A program made the position numbers and the translations under genes. From contig BDGG01000003.1 in NCBI GenBank assembly GCA_001949185.1, forward strand, positions 4,399,092 to 4,463,091: a DNA stretch of 64,000 nucleotides. The letters run 5' to 3'. Numbering within the stretch: position 1 is the stretch's first letter; the number at the start of each line of letters is the position of its first letter. Below are positions 21,501 through 33,228 of this stretch, piece by piece. Source of the stretch: Ramazzottius varieornatus. Its lineage: Eukaryota > Tardigrada > Eutardigrada > Parachela > Ramazzottiidae. The notes below the pieces were generated by a model. That model was not told where the DNA came from. It did not search any database and was given only the letters and a program-made list of their open reading frames with translations.

Positions 21501-23594
21501 TAATCATATTTTCGTACTTTCTAAAAGGGTTTTCCTTCCATTTGATTCTTCATAATGTAGGTTTGACACCAAGCTGTACCCTTCGACACTTCCTCAATGA
21601 GCCCTGAAATTACTTTTGGCTGAAACAGACGAGTTTGAATTGGAGTTACAAAAGCAAGTGACTCGAAGTACAAACTACAAGTATAATCTCTTATAGTAAA
21701 TTCCCGCAGGGTCCTTTGCGCCCCGAAGGAACCGCGCTTTTGTTGTATAGAAAACATATGGGTACTACGGCTACTGTAAGACGAACCGTGAGCGCCGTGA
21801 TATGTGAGTGAATACAGAAAAATTCGATCCGTATGAGCAGTTCACCTCGGAGAACACACACATGCAGACGAAGGATCCAGATACTGTACAGTGATCGTTT
21901 ATGTAGAGGACAAGTGTACTATAATGAAGTTATCGGCAGCTAAACTTGCCCATTCTTTAGTAGCTCGATCTGTGTCCCACCACTACTGTACGGCCCTCCA
22001 TAATTTAGGGTAGATACTAAAGTTCGATCGCCATTGACATCAACTTTTCATCTTTTTTGAAGAACTGTAGGATTTCTTACTAGGCTGGACAAGGAAGCTG
22101 ATCCATTTGCCCTATTTATCGACTATTTTATCGTCGGACCATATTTTCAACTACTTCATAATTCGAAGCCTGGATCCTAGAAGGATTTTTCCTGACCTTT
22201 ATCCCTGCGTTATGATACTCAGAAGTGTGAAAAACCCCATTGGAAATGACAGCATCGACCACTTTGTTCTTCCTGGTAACATTATTGATGTTTCTCCTGA
22301 CAGGTAATCAAGACCAATAGCTCTGTAAACGATCTCTGGGAAGTCATTTTGAAGTGACGGAAGTTTCATATCAGTTTAGTCGATGAAATGAACTATCAAG
22401 AAAATCGACCTCACAACTCCACCTAAGCCTGTCTTCAGCGATAAGTTTATCTTCCTACATCGAGTGGCGCAGGTTCCTCTTTGGCTAATTGACCGTAAAA
22501 AGCTAAGGTCGATCGGTGAGAGCCTCATCACTCTTAGCGAGAAGTCTATCCCGTTTACCGAACAGAAAAATTATCGATGTTACTCAGTAAAACGATGTCT
22601 AAAATTCGGCAATATTCGTCCGATAAGTCATCAAGCTGATGAAATTTGGTACACGTCCGAAATATCGACGACAATACTTTTTACTGTGATGGAACTCTCG
22701 AAAGTAAGATCGACGTGGATCGGCTTTCCGGCTTTTTTGTGCGCTAAGTACCCTTCGCGCCTGGATGGGCGATCCCTAGAGTATACAGTGTTTTCCGCTT
22801 ATTCGCCATCTGTCATTTAGCAGAAGTTAAGACTTCGTCAGTCTTACTTAGAGGCCCGAATCCACGTTCCTTAATCATAATCTGGATCTGTGAACTATTG
22901 TAGGTCGTTTTCCCTAAACTTGTCTAAACTGATGATTATCAATGGGCGAGTCGGAATCTAAACGCCCATAATGAGTATATTTATATGGAACGGGAATCAT
23001 TCCTTTTCAATTGGACTTCCGCTTTTCTTCTACATTGCTCAGTCCGTCGTGCTTCCGACGCGACAAGCATTCCACCATGTCAAATTCAGGAAACCAACCG
23101 GGTTCGAAAATACCGGCATGGCCAAATCTCGCCAAGACCCGAATGACGGTAGCTCCTTCTTGCAAGATTCCAATAACAAAATCTGGTAGCTCAGCAAACA
23201 AACTCGACCAAATCGTTCTGATCGAGCTTTCACCGTTTACGATATTTCCCAAATCTTGCAGAAATAGTTTCGAAGGATATCTGACGGTATTGGAACTGTA
23301 CTGAACTGATTCGTTTAGGCTTTTGAGAATTTAGAATAGAACCACCATTGATCGACCTGGAAGTTGTTACGGTTGGGAAGAGCTCACCGGAGTCCTTCGC
23401 CGCTCTTTCGAAACCTTCCAGATAATTAATGCAAACATTTACTCTGTAATTCGTTGAGCAGCCGCCTGAAACGTGCAGAGTGTCTGCGACTACGCATAAT
23501 CATCGACTAAACCCGAAGGAAACTTTGCCTGACAGTGGGGTGCCCTATGCATCATCCTTCGATCAACTTGTTAATCCTGGATAACTTTTTCCAG

Positions 23595-26500
23595 ATTCCT
23601 TTATGCTTCCGTCCAACATCTCCGGGTACATGCGACCCAAAGCGGAGCAAACCGATGAGCAACGTCTACTCTACACCTTACTTAGAGGCTACGAAAAGAG
23701 CGTGCGACCGGTGCGGAACGCCTCAACCCCCATTGTGGTTCGCCTTGGAATAACCCTCACGCACCTTTTCGACCTGGTAAGATGTAACTAATCAAGAACC
23801 TCTAGACGAAAAGCCTTCCACTTTATCACGAATCAAACCCACTTAATATCGCTCGAAAAGAGTAGACTGAACTCAACCAGAAGAATCTTCCCGGGTCCGC
23901 ACCAGAAAATCACGTCTACAAAAAAAGATAGCATGTACAGTGCACGCGAAAATTAACCGTCGATAATGGGTGTAACGCTCGAGCTTATTTGTGGTCTAGC
24001 CAATGACCGCTATAGCTTGATACATGAGGTAATTTCATCGTCTATCCCCATCTGACTCCATCCAACACCCATTTTNGACGGTTAATTTTCGCGTGCACTG
24101 TAGATTAAAAAACATGATCGCTCTCAAAGTGGCGCACGCGTCCAGCCATAATACATTGAGCGTGCGCCAGTTCGGGAAAACAGTGTTGTCAAAGTTTCCA
24201 AGTGGCGCACAGTTCCAGCTAATATCGTTGGACCTGTGCGCCACTGGGTTGATTGATCTGCACAAGTTCAACTGCCGAGCTCCCAGATCAGTCCCTTGAA
24301 AGTATTTCGATTGATAGTACGTCCCCTAATAAAATATTTGTCATATTGAATGGAACTAACTGGTGAGAAACGCATATGGTTTTTCTTCAAGGGAAAAGAA
24401 TAGCCATTTAGCGGTCCGTTAAATTCCGTCGGCATTGAATATGTATGTTATGGGGTAAAACTGTCAAGATGTCGAGCCAGCTGCCTGCAACCCATGTGAA
24501 ACATGTCCTGATCGTCAGGAAATTACTTTTAAATTGACGCGGTCTTCTGCCTAACGAAGGCCGTACGGCGTGCCTCATCCCAAAGAAAGACCTCAGAATG
24601 ACAGCTGATTTTATTGCTTCACACAAGCAGCCCATTCTAAGCCAAACAACCGATTTCGCTCCTGTCTAAAATGATCGCTAATTGAAATTTCTTTCCATTA
24701 AAGGACGAACGCAACCAAGTCCTAACAACCATGATCTGGCTGGACCAAGAATGGTAAGACTCTTCCTCGTTATAGCCTCACGCACAACCTGAATCAAAGA
24801 TTTTATGACGTAATGTTACTAATGTAGGTATGACGAGCTTCTAACGTGGAACCCATCAGACTACAACGGACTGACTGTCTTACGGACTCCATGCGAACTA
24901 CTCTGGCTTCCCGACATCGTCCTCTACAACAAGTAAGTCGACTTGATTAGGCACAGCCAAAATCATGCTGAGAACAGCGGGAATCGGCTGGAAAAACTTC
25001 CTGTTATCCCATCACATTAGTTAGGCTGCGCCAAACGAAAGAAGGCTGCTCGGCGAACAACTCAAACAGATCATTTCCGAAATGGCGCACGTTTTTGTTT
25101 TATTGACTGGTGACGTGCGCCTTTTGGTAAAACAATGTGGTTGAATTTGTTGCCACGCTCATGAATTATTCTGGTTGTTTTCCTTAGCGCCGACGACTAT
25201 ACTTCCGGCTACATGAAATCAAAAGCCATGGTCCATTCAGACGGGAACGTCTTTTGGCCTCCTCCCACTAAGCTACGAAGTACCTGCAAGGTGGAGATCA
25301 CCTTTTTCCCATTTGACAGTCAAACGTGCACTATGAAGTTCGGCTCGTGGACTTGTACGTAGTACAACGATTTCCACCGTCTAAGTGCTTCCGTTCAAAG
25401 CCCCTACAATCGTAATTTCTCTTTTTGTGCTAGATAATGGATTTCAAGTGGACGTGACTAATCGCACAATGGAGGTCGATCTGAAGAACTACGTGAAGAA
25501 TGGCGAATGGGAGCTCTTGAAGATTGAAGTGCATCGCAATGTTAAATATTATAGCTGCTGTCCTGAACCCTTTGTTGGTACGTCAGTTACGAATCTCACC
25601 CCTTGATAAGTACGTCTATACTGTCTTACCTTCTTTCTGTCAGATGTGACTTTCCGCATCCACATCCGCCGAAGAGTCCTCTACTACACGTACAACGTCA
25701 TCTTGCCCTGCGTCATGATGTCAGCCTTGACACTGCTGGTGTTTCTACTTCCGCCCGATAGCGGAGAAAAGATCGCTCTTGGCGTCACCGTTCTTCTTGC
25801 CTTTTCCGTCTTCATGTTAGCCATCGCGGAAAAGTTACCTGAAACATCAGACTATATTCCGCTAATCGGTACAGAGATGAAAACAATTCTTTTTGACTGA
25901 CGCCCGCTTTTAGTTAATAACACTAAGAACGTGCGCCACTTGGGAAAAACAATCTGGTTAGGTTTGCATGCCGGTTCCTACTTTTCGGGTTACGAACTGG
26001 GCATAATTATTTTTTATAGGAATATACCTGACCGTGGTGATGACCATGACTTCGATATCTGTGATAATGACCGTAATCGTCTTGAACTTCCACTGGCGAG
26101 CTGCAGAAAAATACGTCGTTCCACCTTGGATTCAAAAGTGGATTTTAGGAAAGCTCGCTTACGTGATGTGCATCGACACCGATTTCAACCCTAGGGACGA
26201 AGAAAAGAAGCTTTCACCCCCGATGCGTCTCTCCAGGCACACTCAAGCCTCGCAAGACGATCCAGAGTTCGCTCTCGAAAGGAGCAACATGCTTCCGCTT
26301 CAGCTCTTCTCCTACAACAACAATACACAGGAAAATCACCACCACGATTCAGACAAACTCCTCGGAGCAAACTCTTCCTTTCAGGACGCTACCTTGCTTC
26401 AACGTCGACAGATGTTCGCGTCGTCCAACAGGATGACCAATACTATATCGGCAGACGAAGCAACAACCGGAAACCACATCAACCGGCGCTCGAAGAACGT

Positions 26501-26768
26501 CGGTGTTGGGCCCACCGTACGTGGTCGCAGTCGAGATTGCCTGCAAGACGAGATTGTTAGAGCATTATCTTTACTTACCACAAGGCAAGAGGTCGATGAC
26601 AACATTCTGGCTGTCCGGAAACAATGGCGCCAAGTAGCTCAAGTGTTGGATCGATGTTTATTCTGGATATTTACCGTAGCTACTGTCTCCTCCACGTTTA
26701 TCCTCCTGGTCATAGTCCCTCTTTTTGGTGATATGGGCATAGATGAGCCGATCGAGAACACCCTGTGA
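23595..26768 (+). CDS. Nicotinic acetylcholine receptor, alpha-type subunit (5' incomplete)
   Basis: Exons 23595-23776, 24704-24753, 24828-24932, 25188-25354, 25434-25577, 25644-25868 and 26020-26768 keep phase. This is a Cys-loop cation channel subunit at the plasma membrane. Visible features: [13 protein letters not shown] (loop D region), [19 protein letters not shown], the 13-residue Cys loop [15 protein letters not shown], and [10 protein letters not shown] with the vicinal cysteines that define an alpha (agonist-binding) subunit. M1 starts after RIHIRRR. M2 is preceded by GEK, the cation-selectivity ring. A long M3-M4 loop (about 26170-26640) is His/Asn/Arg-rich, and M4 lies near the C-terminus. 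CCPEPFVDVTF and the M2 sequence are closest to alpha7/ACR-16-like subunits. The signal-peptide exon was not found, so the start is open; the first listed exon begins at an acceptor. Confidence 0.93.
23938..24100. mobile_element. TA-flanked mariner-like MITE, copy A
   Basis: Terminal inverted repeats of about 37 bp begin CAGTGCACGCGAAAATTAAC and end with the complement, flanked by TA at 23936-23937 and 24101-24102, as in Tc1/mariner insertions. The 163-bp element lies in the first large intron of the nicotinic receptor and has one ambiguous base at 24076. Copy B at 39033-39193 has the same terminal design. Confidence 0.8.
24116..24284. repeat. Palindromic element, dimer
   Basis: Directly after MITE copy A in the receptor intron: cores near 24127/24165 and 24200/24237, right end CAAGTTCAACTGCCGAGC; left outer arm missing. 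Confidence 0.85.
25052..25160. repeat. Palindromic element, monomer
   Basis: In the receptor intron 24933-25187: CTCGGCGAACAACTCAAACAG left arm start, cores AATGGCGCACG and ACGTGCGCCTTTTGG, right arm eroded. Confidence 0.8.
25906..25975. repeat. Palindromic element, right half only
   Basis: In the receptor intron 25869-26019: GTGCGCCACTTGGG followed by AAAACAATCTGGTTAGGTTTG; no left half. Confidence 0.75.
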
Positions 26769-27425
26769 ATGTCCTAGCCCAGATCTTTCTTTCGGGTTGA
26801 GACTTGGGAGCGACTGGGATTCTGACAACAATGAAATCCGCGGCTGAGTAGAACTGTAAAACGACTGAATAAAATTTTTCTGGCTTTTGTTTCTGTGGAT
26901 CCTATCCGCACCGAGGGGTTTCTAGCCGACCAGTTGGCGGACCCCTTTGCTTTTCGGTAGGTAACCGATCGAACCGTTAGCCGATCACTCCCGCTCTGGC
27001 CTGAGCTTTCATGCAATAGCGATCGGTTCGGCTCATGAGCTGTGCACGTGGTCCTGTCGGGTTAAAACGCAAGATTTATGGATTTTTTTGTTGAGTCACC
27101 CACTCACCCTGCCAGCCAGCCTGGGCCAGGTGGGGTTATCCCCCGTCACCGACTCACCGTTCACCAGTTATGTACTGTAACCGGAAATCGGGAATTTGGG
27201 ACCATTCGGGAAGAATACCTTCATTTTCCCTTCCTTCTGCCGCCAGCCTCCTACAGTTGAAACGTACGAATCAGCGATCGAGAAACGTCTGTGGTATAGG
27301 TAGTGGTGTGTACGGTACAGATAGTGGTCGGCTGAAGCTGACTCGACGTTGAAGGTAGGTAAGGTTGATCTATGTGCTGAACTCGTTGTCCAATTAGTAC
27401 CTTGGTGTTGCTTTCTAGTGAAGAT
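26769..27425. other. Spacer and FITM 5' region
   Basis: Downstream of the receptor and upstream of FITM. An acceptor-like TTGCTTTCTAG ends at 27418, eight bases before the FITM ATG, suggesting a 5'UTR intron. No other feature. Confidence 0.5.
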
Positions 27426-28614
27426 ATGGCAAGTACCTCATCGTCTCGAGAGTCTCTCGGGACATCGCTGAATCGACGGCCAATAAACTCAGAATTTGTA
27501 GTAGCACAGCCGCCGCGCACGGAAGTAGAGCGGAGCGCAACATTCGCCAGAGAAGACAAAACCACTCCGCCAGATGACACGGCTTCCTACCATCTTCAAA
27601 GATACTTTCACCCCGTACTTCAGTGGATTCTCTACTTCAGCAAACAGTTTCTTAAGATCGACCCTTTGGCAAAGTCTGTTTTCTACGTACTGCTGACTGT
27701 GGTGTGTTCAGGAGCGTCGCCCGTGTTTGAACCCTTTCGGGAGTATTCTTTCTTTCAAAAGACCAGCTTCCTCAACCAATATTTCGTCAAGTTTAGCTGG
27801 GGTTGGACATTCTGGCTGCTGCTGGTCTTCTTCTCGCTGTGTGGATATGTAGAAAGCGATGGACGAATGCTTAGAATCGGCCGGAATCTAACAAGACTCG
27901 TCATTGGAACTGCAGTGTGGTATTTTGTTACCCTGACTTTCATCGGAGGAATTGAGAAACGCACTGGAACTTGTAGCAAGACCGATATTAAGTCCAGAAA
28001 GGTAGTTGTAGTCCATATCTTCCAGCAAATATATGTCTAAGTTCGATTTTGCTGTTTGTTCTGCTGTCTAACGAATACCGCTGTAGTTCAAAATTTGGCG
28101 AGCCACCCAGATCACGCAGTGCGTGGCAGTTGCAACGCTGTACGCGGGAAATGTACCGTTCGACTCACCGAATTTGATATTACCTTTTTCCCCTGTTTCG
28201 TAGGAGTGTGTTGAAGCTGGAAATACTTGGATGCAGTTCGACATTTCTGGCCACGCTTTTCTCCTAGTCTACTGCAGCCTGCTGATTCTCGAAGAAGCTA
28301 GAGGATTCTTCGATTGGGAGAGTGAAGATGTGCAAGATACCGATGTTCCTGAAACGGTGAAGGATGTCCGTTACGAAGATCACATTAAACCCTATGTCAC
28401 CATTGCCATTCGAGTTCTGGCCGTGGCCATTTCAGTTTTAGCTCTCATTTGGGACTGGATGTTGATTGTGACTCTAGTTTACTATCATAGTTTCTTCCAG
28501 AGGATACTTGGTGTAGCTTTGGGCATTGTCGCGTGGTTTCTCACGTACCGTGTGTGGTACCCGAGGTTTTATCCCGGTCCGCCGGGAGATATGTCAGGGG
28601 AAGCTTCGCGCTAG
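27426..28614 (+). CDS. Fitm: FITM (fat storage-inducing transmembrane) protein
   Basis: Two exons, 27426-28001 and 28204-28614, phase 0 across the intron, give about 328 residues. FITM proteins are endoplasmic reticulum membrane lipid phosphatases (FITM2 acts as an acyl-CoA diphosphatase) needed for lipid-droplet budding. The N-terminus is soluble and Ser/Thr-rich, then six hydrophobic segments follow. The hallmark DISGHAFLLVYCSLLILEE at the start of exon 2 carries the first catalytic His, and the second is in VYYHSFFQRILG near the C-terminus, followed by WFLTYRVWYP as in FITM2. The tail (PGPPGDMSG) is short. The gene converges with SMIM13, with 357 bp between the stop codons. Confidence 0.9.
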
Positions 28615-28971
28615 TGAAGCGTACCGCGGTCTTCGCCCCAGTTGAGCTCAGCGATCTAGTCTCCCATTTTGAAACTTTTGAATTCCTATATTGGTGAGAA
28701 GTGATCGTACTTCTGCTTCACCTCAAGATAGATTGTTTGTGCATGGTTGTTTTTCGTTTTTTCTGCTCGCGTTTCTTCGTGTTCCCAACCAGAAAAATCC
28801 ACGAAAAAACCACAAAAGTCTGTCCACGACAGCTCAAGATGGCTGCATACTCTCGAACTGACGGACCTAGCCGAAGTGTACGCGTCCCAACACCTGGCTC
28901 GTGAGACTAAGACTTTAGACCAGATTAAAGGAAGCAAAGTGACAGTGTACTGCATTCAGGGAAGCAGAAAT
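28615..28971. other. Convergent 3' spacer between FITM and SMIM13
   Basis: No gene recognised; a minus-strand open frame here (28686-28955) matches nothing and probably lies in the 3' untranslated region. Confidence 0.5.
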
Positions 28972-29366
28972 TCATTTGGTAGTCTTTGCACTCGCAGTAA
29001 TCTTCGCGGACATTTCCTCCGCTCGTTGTTGGCGACGACGTATGTGGGCAGGTATTTCCGGCGAGTCCATTGATGGGGAGGAAGAATACCGGCTTGGCGA
29101 TTTAGATTTCGATTTCGACGTCTGCTCCTCGTCCGGACTTTCCATGCCCAATATCTCGCGGAAAAAGCGAAAATGGGAGAGGATGAGCTTCCACACCACA
29201 AACCAACCTATTCAACAGTTACGATCCGGCTTTGACACATTCAATTGTTAGTTCGGAGGAGCAAGGAAATTGACTTACCAATAACAATAAAGAGGAGAAC
29301 AATAACAACAGCCAGCAGAACGAGAAGTAGTGTTCCGAAGATCTCAAACGCTCCGATTTCCGCCAT
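28972..29366 (-). CDS. Smim13: Small integral membrane protein 13-like
   Basis: Two exons, complement(28972-29207, 29279-29366), give 107 residues. Exon 1 encodes MAEIGAFEIFG and one membrane helix rich in Leu and Val. The split Gly codon joins it to GWFVVWKLILSHFRFFREIL, which matches the SMIM13 (UPF0766) signature GWYFVWHLFLSKFKFLREL. The tail is Ser-rich and charged (SKSKSKSPSRYSSSPS, then IPAHIRRRQQRAEE). The molecular function of SMIM13 is unknown. This gene is below the size most gene finders call reliably, but the conserved core and the correct splice phase support it. Confidence 0.88.
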
Positions 29367-30044
29367 GCTTGCTCAGCTCCCTTCCAGGGCGAGAGAGTGT
29401 GAAGTCCACTCCGGGATGGTTAACATAGCTCGAGAAGATGCAGATCCAATCAGGGCGGAACCTTTTGCACAGCAATCCGATGAAGATCTTAGATGTAACT
29501 TAAAGATGCATATGGAATTCTTTTGAGAATGGAAATGAAAACAAAGCGAAGTCTCAGCTGATCGGTCATGTCACTTATGTGATATAACATGACACTACAT
29601 AACGACAAGTACATAGTAAAATGCAGTAATTGTTATACGACACATCAGGTCGCCCAGCGTCATCTGACTATTCTGACATGCATGTGATCGTATAGCCAAC
29701 CTTAGCACTTCCGGGTTTGAAGTAGAGCTCAAGGTCCCTTTTCTCTTGGACTAAGACCTCATCTCACATTCGAAGGAGTCGAGCATTTCCATAGCATCGT
29801 ATTTGCCACAAAACTATCGCGGCCGTAAGCGGGATCTTTATTCTACTGTTTCAGGCCTATCAATTTGTACGGTGGCCCATCGGCACAAAGCATATCCACA
29901 GCTGAAACTAAACCATTTGCAACCAAATATTAATGCTCAGAGAAGTTTTATACGGGTTGATGTGGACAAGAACAAAGGTTTTACAGTGGCCAAAGCCGGA
30001 CACGAAAGTATTCATTTTCGCACCAAAATACATTCAAATTTTCG
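29367..30044. other. Spacer between SMIM13 and the homeobox gene
   Basis: No gene or repeat recognised; it contains the presumed SMIM13 promoter and the homeobox 3' untranslated region. Confidence 0.4.
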
Positions 30045-31323
30045 TCACCAGAACATCGGGAGATGGGAAGCATTGGTGCGCCACTGCTGGTTCAAGTACG
30101 AATCAACAGTGGCGTGTGCGGGGATCGGCATCCGATGTTGCTGAACATTGAGATTTTGCGAATGGAAGCTGGCACTGGTTCCGAGGAAATGGTTTGCAGT
30201 GGCGGCTGCCGGGTGTTCATATTCCGTAGATCGCGGTCGGCGTGATGGCGCATGCTCGTTAAAGAAATGACTCCTACTGTCGAGATCAAATGACTCTGGC
30301 GTCTCAATCTCTGGCGCAAATGTATTTTGGCTTGAGTTGGACGTCTTCTCGTTGCGTCGAAACTTGGCTCTCCGATTTTGAAACCAGACCTAAAGCACAA
30401 AAGAATCAAAGAACATGCCATTGCCGGCAAACTTCGTATCCGAAGGAGTACGGATATTTTGATCATTTATACTGCTTCGATTGCTTTGAAAGGTCAGTCG
30501 TGTTTCGTTCGCAGAAAAAAGACCGTAAAATCGGAAATGCGGTTCTCAGTTCCAGTTTCTCAATGCTTGATTAGGTTATGAGTTTTTGAAAAGCAGGCGG
30601 TATAAATCTTGAAATGCGCTCCACTGCAGCCGCGACTGTGACTTTCCGAAAACTGGGACGTCGGCATTAGATCGCATTCCCAGACCGCGCGCTTTTCCGA
30701 CTAGCACAACCAAAAAGTGCGCAACTCAGGAAATCAGTCTTGATGAATTTGTTTACCGGCGTCGCATTTAGGATTTACGAACCGTACGTGTGGAAGGGTC
30801 TTACCTGGACGCGGGCCTCGGTCAGGTTAACTTTCTTGGCAATATCCTCTCTAGCAAAAGCGTCCGGGTAGTGGGTCTTTTCGAAGACCTTTTCCAGCGC
30901 ATTCAGCTGAGCGGTCGTAAAGGTAGTCCGGTTCCTTCGCTGCTGCTTCTTGCTAACGATGCCTTCGTTCTTCTTGGGCGGCTGATCATGAGGACCTTGC
31001 GATTGGTCGTATTCCACTCCATGTTGAGAGTGTTGTGGTTGTCTTTCTTGCGGATTAGTCCAGTCGGCGGGGATGTTCAAACGATCGGAAGCACCCGTAC
31101 TCACGCACAAGTCTACAAACGAAGAACCAACACAGTCATCGGCAATAATGCGCATTGATCAAGGCAAAATACAAAGTGACAGATTTTGTCTGCTTTAATT
31201 TCATAGTCGACTGGCTGCGGGAGATAATTCATCGCAATTAAGTGACAATTGAATTAGAGGCTGTTAGCCATAATTACCGGCATCGTTTCGCCTTTCCGCG
31301 GGGTACTTGCGCTTGGCTGCCAT
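30045..31323 (-). CDS. Prrx: Prrx-like paired-class homeodomain transcription factor
   Basis: Three exons in phase, complement(30045-30389, 30805-31112, 31278-31323), give 232 residues. The first exon ([15 protein letters not shown]) is inferred from an ATG, a GTAATT donor and a matching phase. The homeodomain begins at [20 protein letters not shown] and continues [24 protein letters not shown]; the last helix [15 protein letters not shown] is in exon 3. Gln at position 50 and KFRR after helix 3 fit Prrx1/2 better than Alx, Otp or Arx, which carry KWR. The intron after RVQ at homeodomain position 46/47 is the classic paired-class site. No paired domain and no OAR motif were seen; the C-terminus is His/Asn/Ser-rich. 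It acts in the nucleus on TAAT-containing DNA. Confidence 0.85.
30690..30768. repeat. Degenerate palindromic element
   Basis: In the homeobox gene intron: AAAAGTGCGCAACTCAGGAAA and GATGAATTTGTTTACCGGC recall the right half of the family. Confidence 0.5.
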
Positions 31324-32385
31324 GTCCTCAAAGAATTTTACCCAAATTCAACACGACAAAGTATTTTAGGGCGACTGAGTAATTCTGCTAGCTATAGCGT
31401 CAAATAATAGAGCAAAGGAAAATGAGCATCGTAGCATTTTTGCTCAAGATGGAGATGATTTAAGCGGACGTTTAGATGGTTGCGCGCGGCTTCCACGAAC
31501 CAATGAGTGCTCACTTTGTGTGGGCGCGCGAAGTCAGCCGGTTATTTTGGGAAGACGATTCCAGTGGCGCAAAACTGTTATGCTAAAGAGGGAGAATCAG
31601 CCAATTATCTGCAAGTTGACTGCATCTGGCAAGTATCACACTTGGCAGTTAGCTTCTCTTCTTCTTCTGGCTATATTTCTGCCCAAGATAAGATGGCAAG
31701 ATTGGAGCTGCGAAATGGAGTGTCTGGTTTGTGTAGGCAAGTGTCATGCACACATTTCCCCATGCCTGTTGCGCGGCGGGATGCCATGTATCAATGTCGT
31801 CTCATTTTCAGCGTCGTTGTAATGGATCAACAGTTTCCTCTTATGACACACGAGGATGTGTGCCTGGGCTTGAACTCTTCTTCGCTCTAAATGTTTCATC
31901 TGTAAAAGTCTGGAGAAACTACTCCCTCTGATTCAGAAGCTCAAGCTTGTTTACTATCCATCTTCATTTACGGACCACTTTGGACTGACAGAAAGGTTAA
32001 ACCACAAAGTAAACTTATTACTGTCTGATTGAAGAAGTTTGTCGAGGGCCATACGCCCTTCTTAAGCTTCTTTCCACTCATGACCTTTCGAGAGAACTGA
32101 CGATTTTTCTGATTTTGTCGTAGCTTTTCACGTGTTATAATTCTAAAGAAATTTATAACCATTGGTGTCCGCTGAAGCGGTTGGATGGGACGTGACCTGT
32201 CACCAGATGAACCGAACAGGATCGGTGTCCCAAGTGACGTACGGTTCCGTTGTTACTGTCCGGTAACTCGCGCTACTTGGCGGAACGACCACGTTCAGTT
32301 CATTTGCCAACGTCTCGGATAATAATTCTTCTGAATTCTAGAATCGTGCTATTAGAAACTCTCGTTGACTTGGGAATAGTTGGTC
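31324..32385. other. Intergenic stretch
   Basis: No gene recognised. A diverged palindromic element lies at 32206-32320. Confidence 0.45.
32206..32320. repeat. Palindromic element, diverged monomer
   Basis: AACAGGATCGGTGTCCCAAG left arm, TTCAGTTCATTTGCCAACG right arm; cores mutated to GTGACGTACGG and TCGCGCTACTTGG. Confidence 0.75.
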
Positions 32386-33228
32386 TTATCCGCTAAAGCC
32401 TCCTTGGATGGTAGGTTGCTGCATGGCCAGCAAGAGCGGCATCATGGACTGCATGTCCATTCCCCCGGTATGCGTTCCCGAAGAGCAGTTTCCTTGGTTG
32501 TTCTGCATATTCTGCATCATTTGCATTATCATGGCCGTCTGCATTCCGTTGTTCTGCGTCACGTACCCTGCAAAATGACAAAAGCGTCCAGTATTAAACT
32601 GCTCAAGGTGAAAAAATCTGAACAGGCCAGCTTCAAGCGACTGACGACTCACCAGCGCTCCTGCTTTGACGCCCGGTCATGCCCTCTGTGGACAACCAGT
32701 TTTGCGATGGTTGATGAGTACTGCACTTGAAATTCTGACATGAATTTTGCTAAATACTTACGGAACTTTCTTCTGTCTGCGAAAGAGAGGAAAACGTTGC
32801 GCATGTTCAACCTTACTGACGGTTTGGAAAGTTCCACGTACCGAAAGGGTGGTATCTTTCCTGCTTGACGACTTCTGGACCATCGCCTCAAAAATACAGT
32901 TCGACGGTCATCACAGTGCAGTGCTATGGACCTTCAAGCGGCGGATTACATTCAGCTTACGTGGGTTCGGGAGAGGGGCATCGATATCCAAGTTTCCGTT
33001 AGGCTTGGGCGGGGCTCTGATGGACGTTTTGTCATGTCCCTTCAGCCAGTCGGTGTCCCGGTATTTCGGAGGAGGCTAAAGCATCAAGGAAAATTTAGGA
33101 GTAATTTTCGCATTGAAAAACTGCACGTATCGTCAACCAACCCGGCAGAGCACTTGGACCATGAGAGCAGAGCACGCAATCGTGGCGAGTATCACGGTTC
33201 CAACACTTGTCGTTCGTACGTTCGTCAT
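32386..33228 (-). CDS. Predicted small secreted Met/Gln-rich protein
   Basis: Six exons keep phase, complement(32386-32567, 32653-32685, 32762-32776, 32842-32874, 32961-33075, 33142-33228), for 154 residues. Exon 1 encodes a classic signal peptide (MTNVRTTSVG, then a hydrophobic ILATIACSALMVQVL core ending in CR). The mature N-terminus is Pro/Lys-rich (PPPKYRDTDWLKGHDK, APPKPNGN, then LPNPQ). Exons 3, 4 and 5 are tiny (33, 15 and 33 bp) with lengths divisible by three. The last exon encodes a Met/Gln/Asn-rich tail (MIMQMMQNMQNNQG, MPLLLAMQQP). I recognise no family and propose no function beyond secretion. The consistent phase across five introns is the main support; the 15-bp micro-exon is the weakest link. 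Confidence 0.65.

Larger units (their letters stand above)
19926..23594. other. Repeat-containing intergenic region
   Basis: No gene recognised over 3.6 kb. It holds palindromic elements (20458-20567, 21365-21500), a 34-bp tandem duplication (21144-21211), half copies near 22463 and 23190-23235, and presumably the promoter and missing 5' exon(s) of the nicotinic receptor. Frames such as 22464-22820 (+) resemble nothing known. Confidence 0.5.

Noticed and set aside
22464-22820. 118-codon plus-strand open frame upstream of the nicotinic receptor
   Set aside because: Considered as the missing 5' exon, but it has no signal peptide or receptor-like sequence and begins in a palindromic-element half.
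23101-23112. GGTTCGAAAATACC as a possible tRNA B box
   Set aside because: No A box at the right distance and no cloverleaf could be formed around it.
30081-30120. CAGTGGCGCACC within the homeobox gene
   Set aside because: Looks like the palindromic-element core but lies inside the coding last exon without the paired arm or outer arms; likely coincidence.
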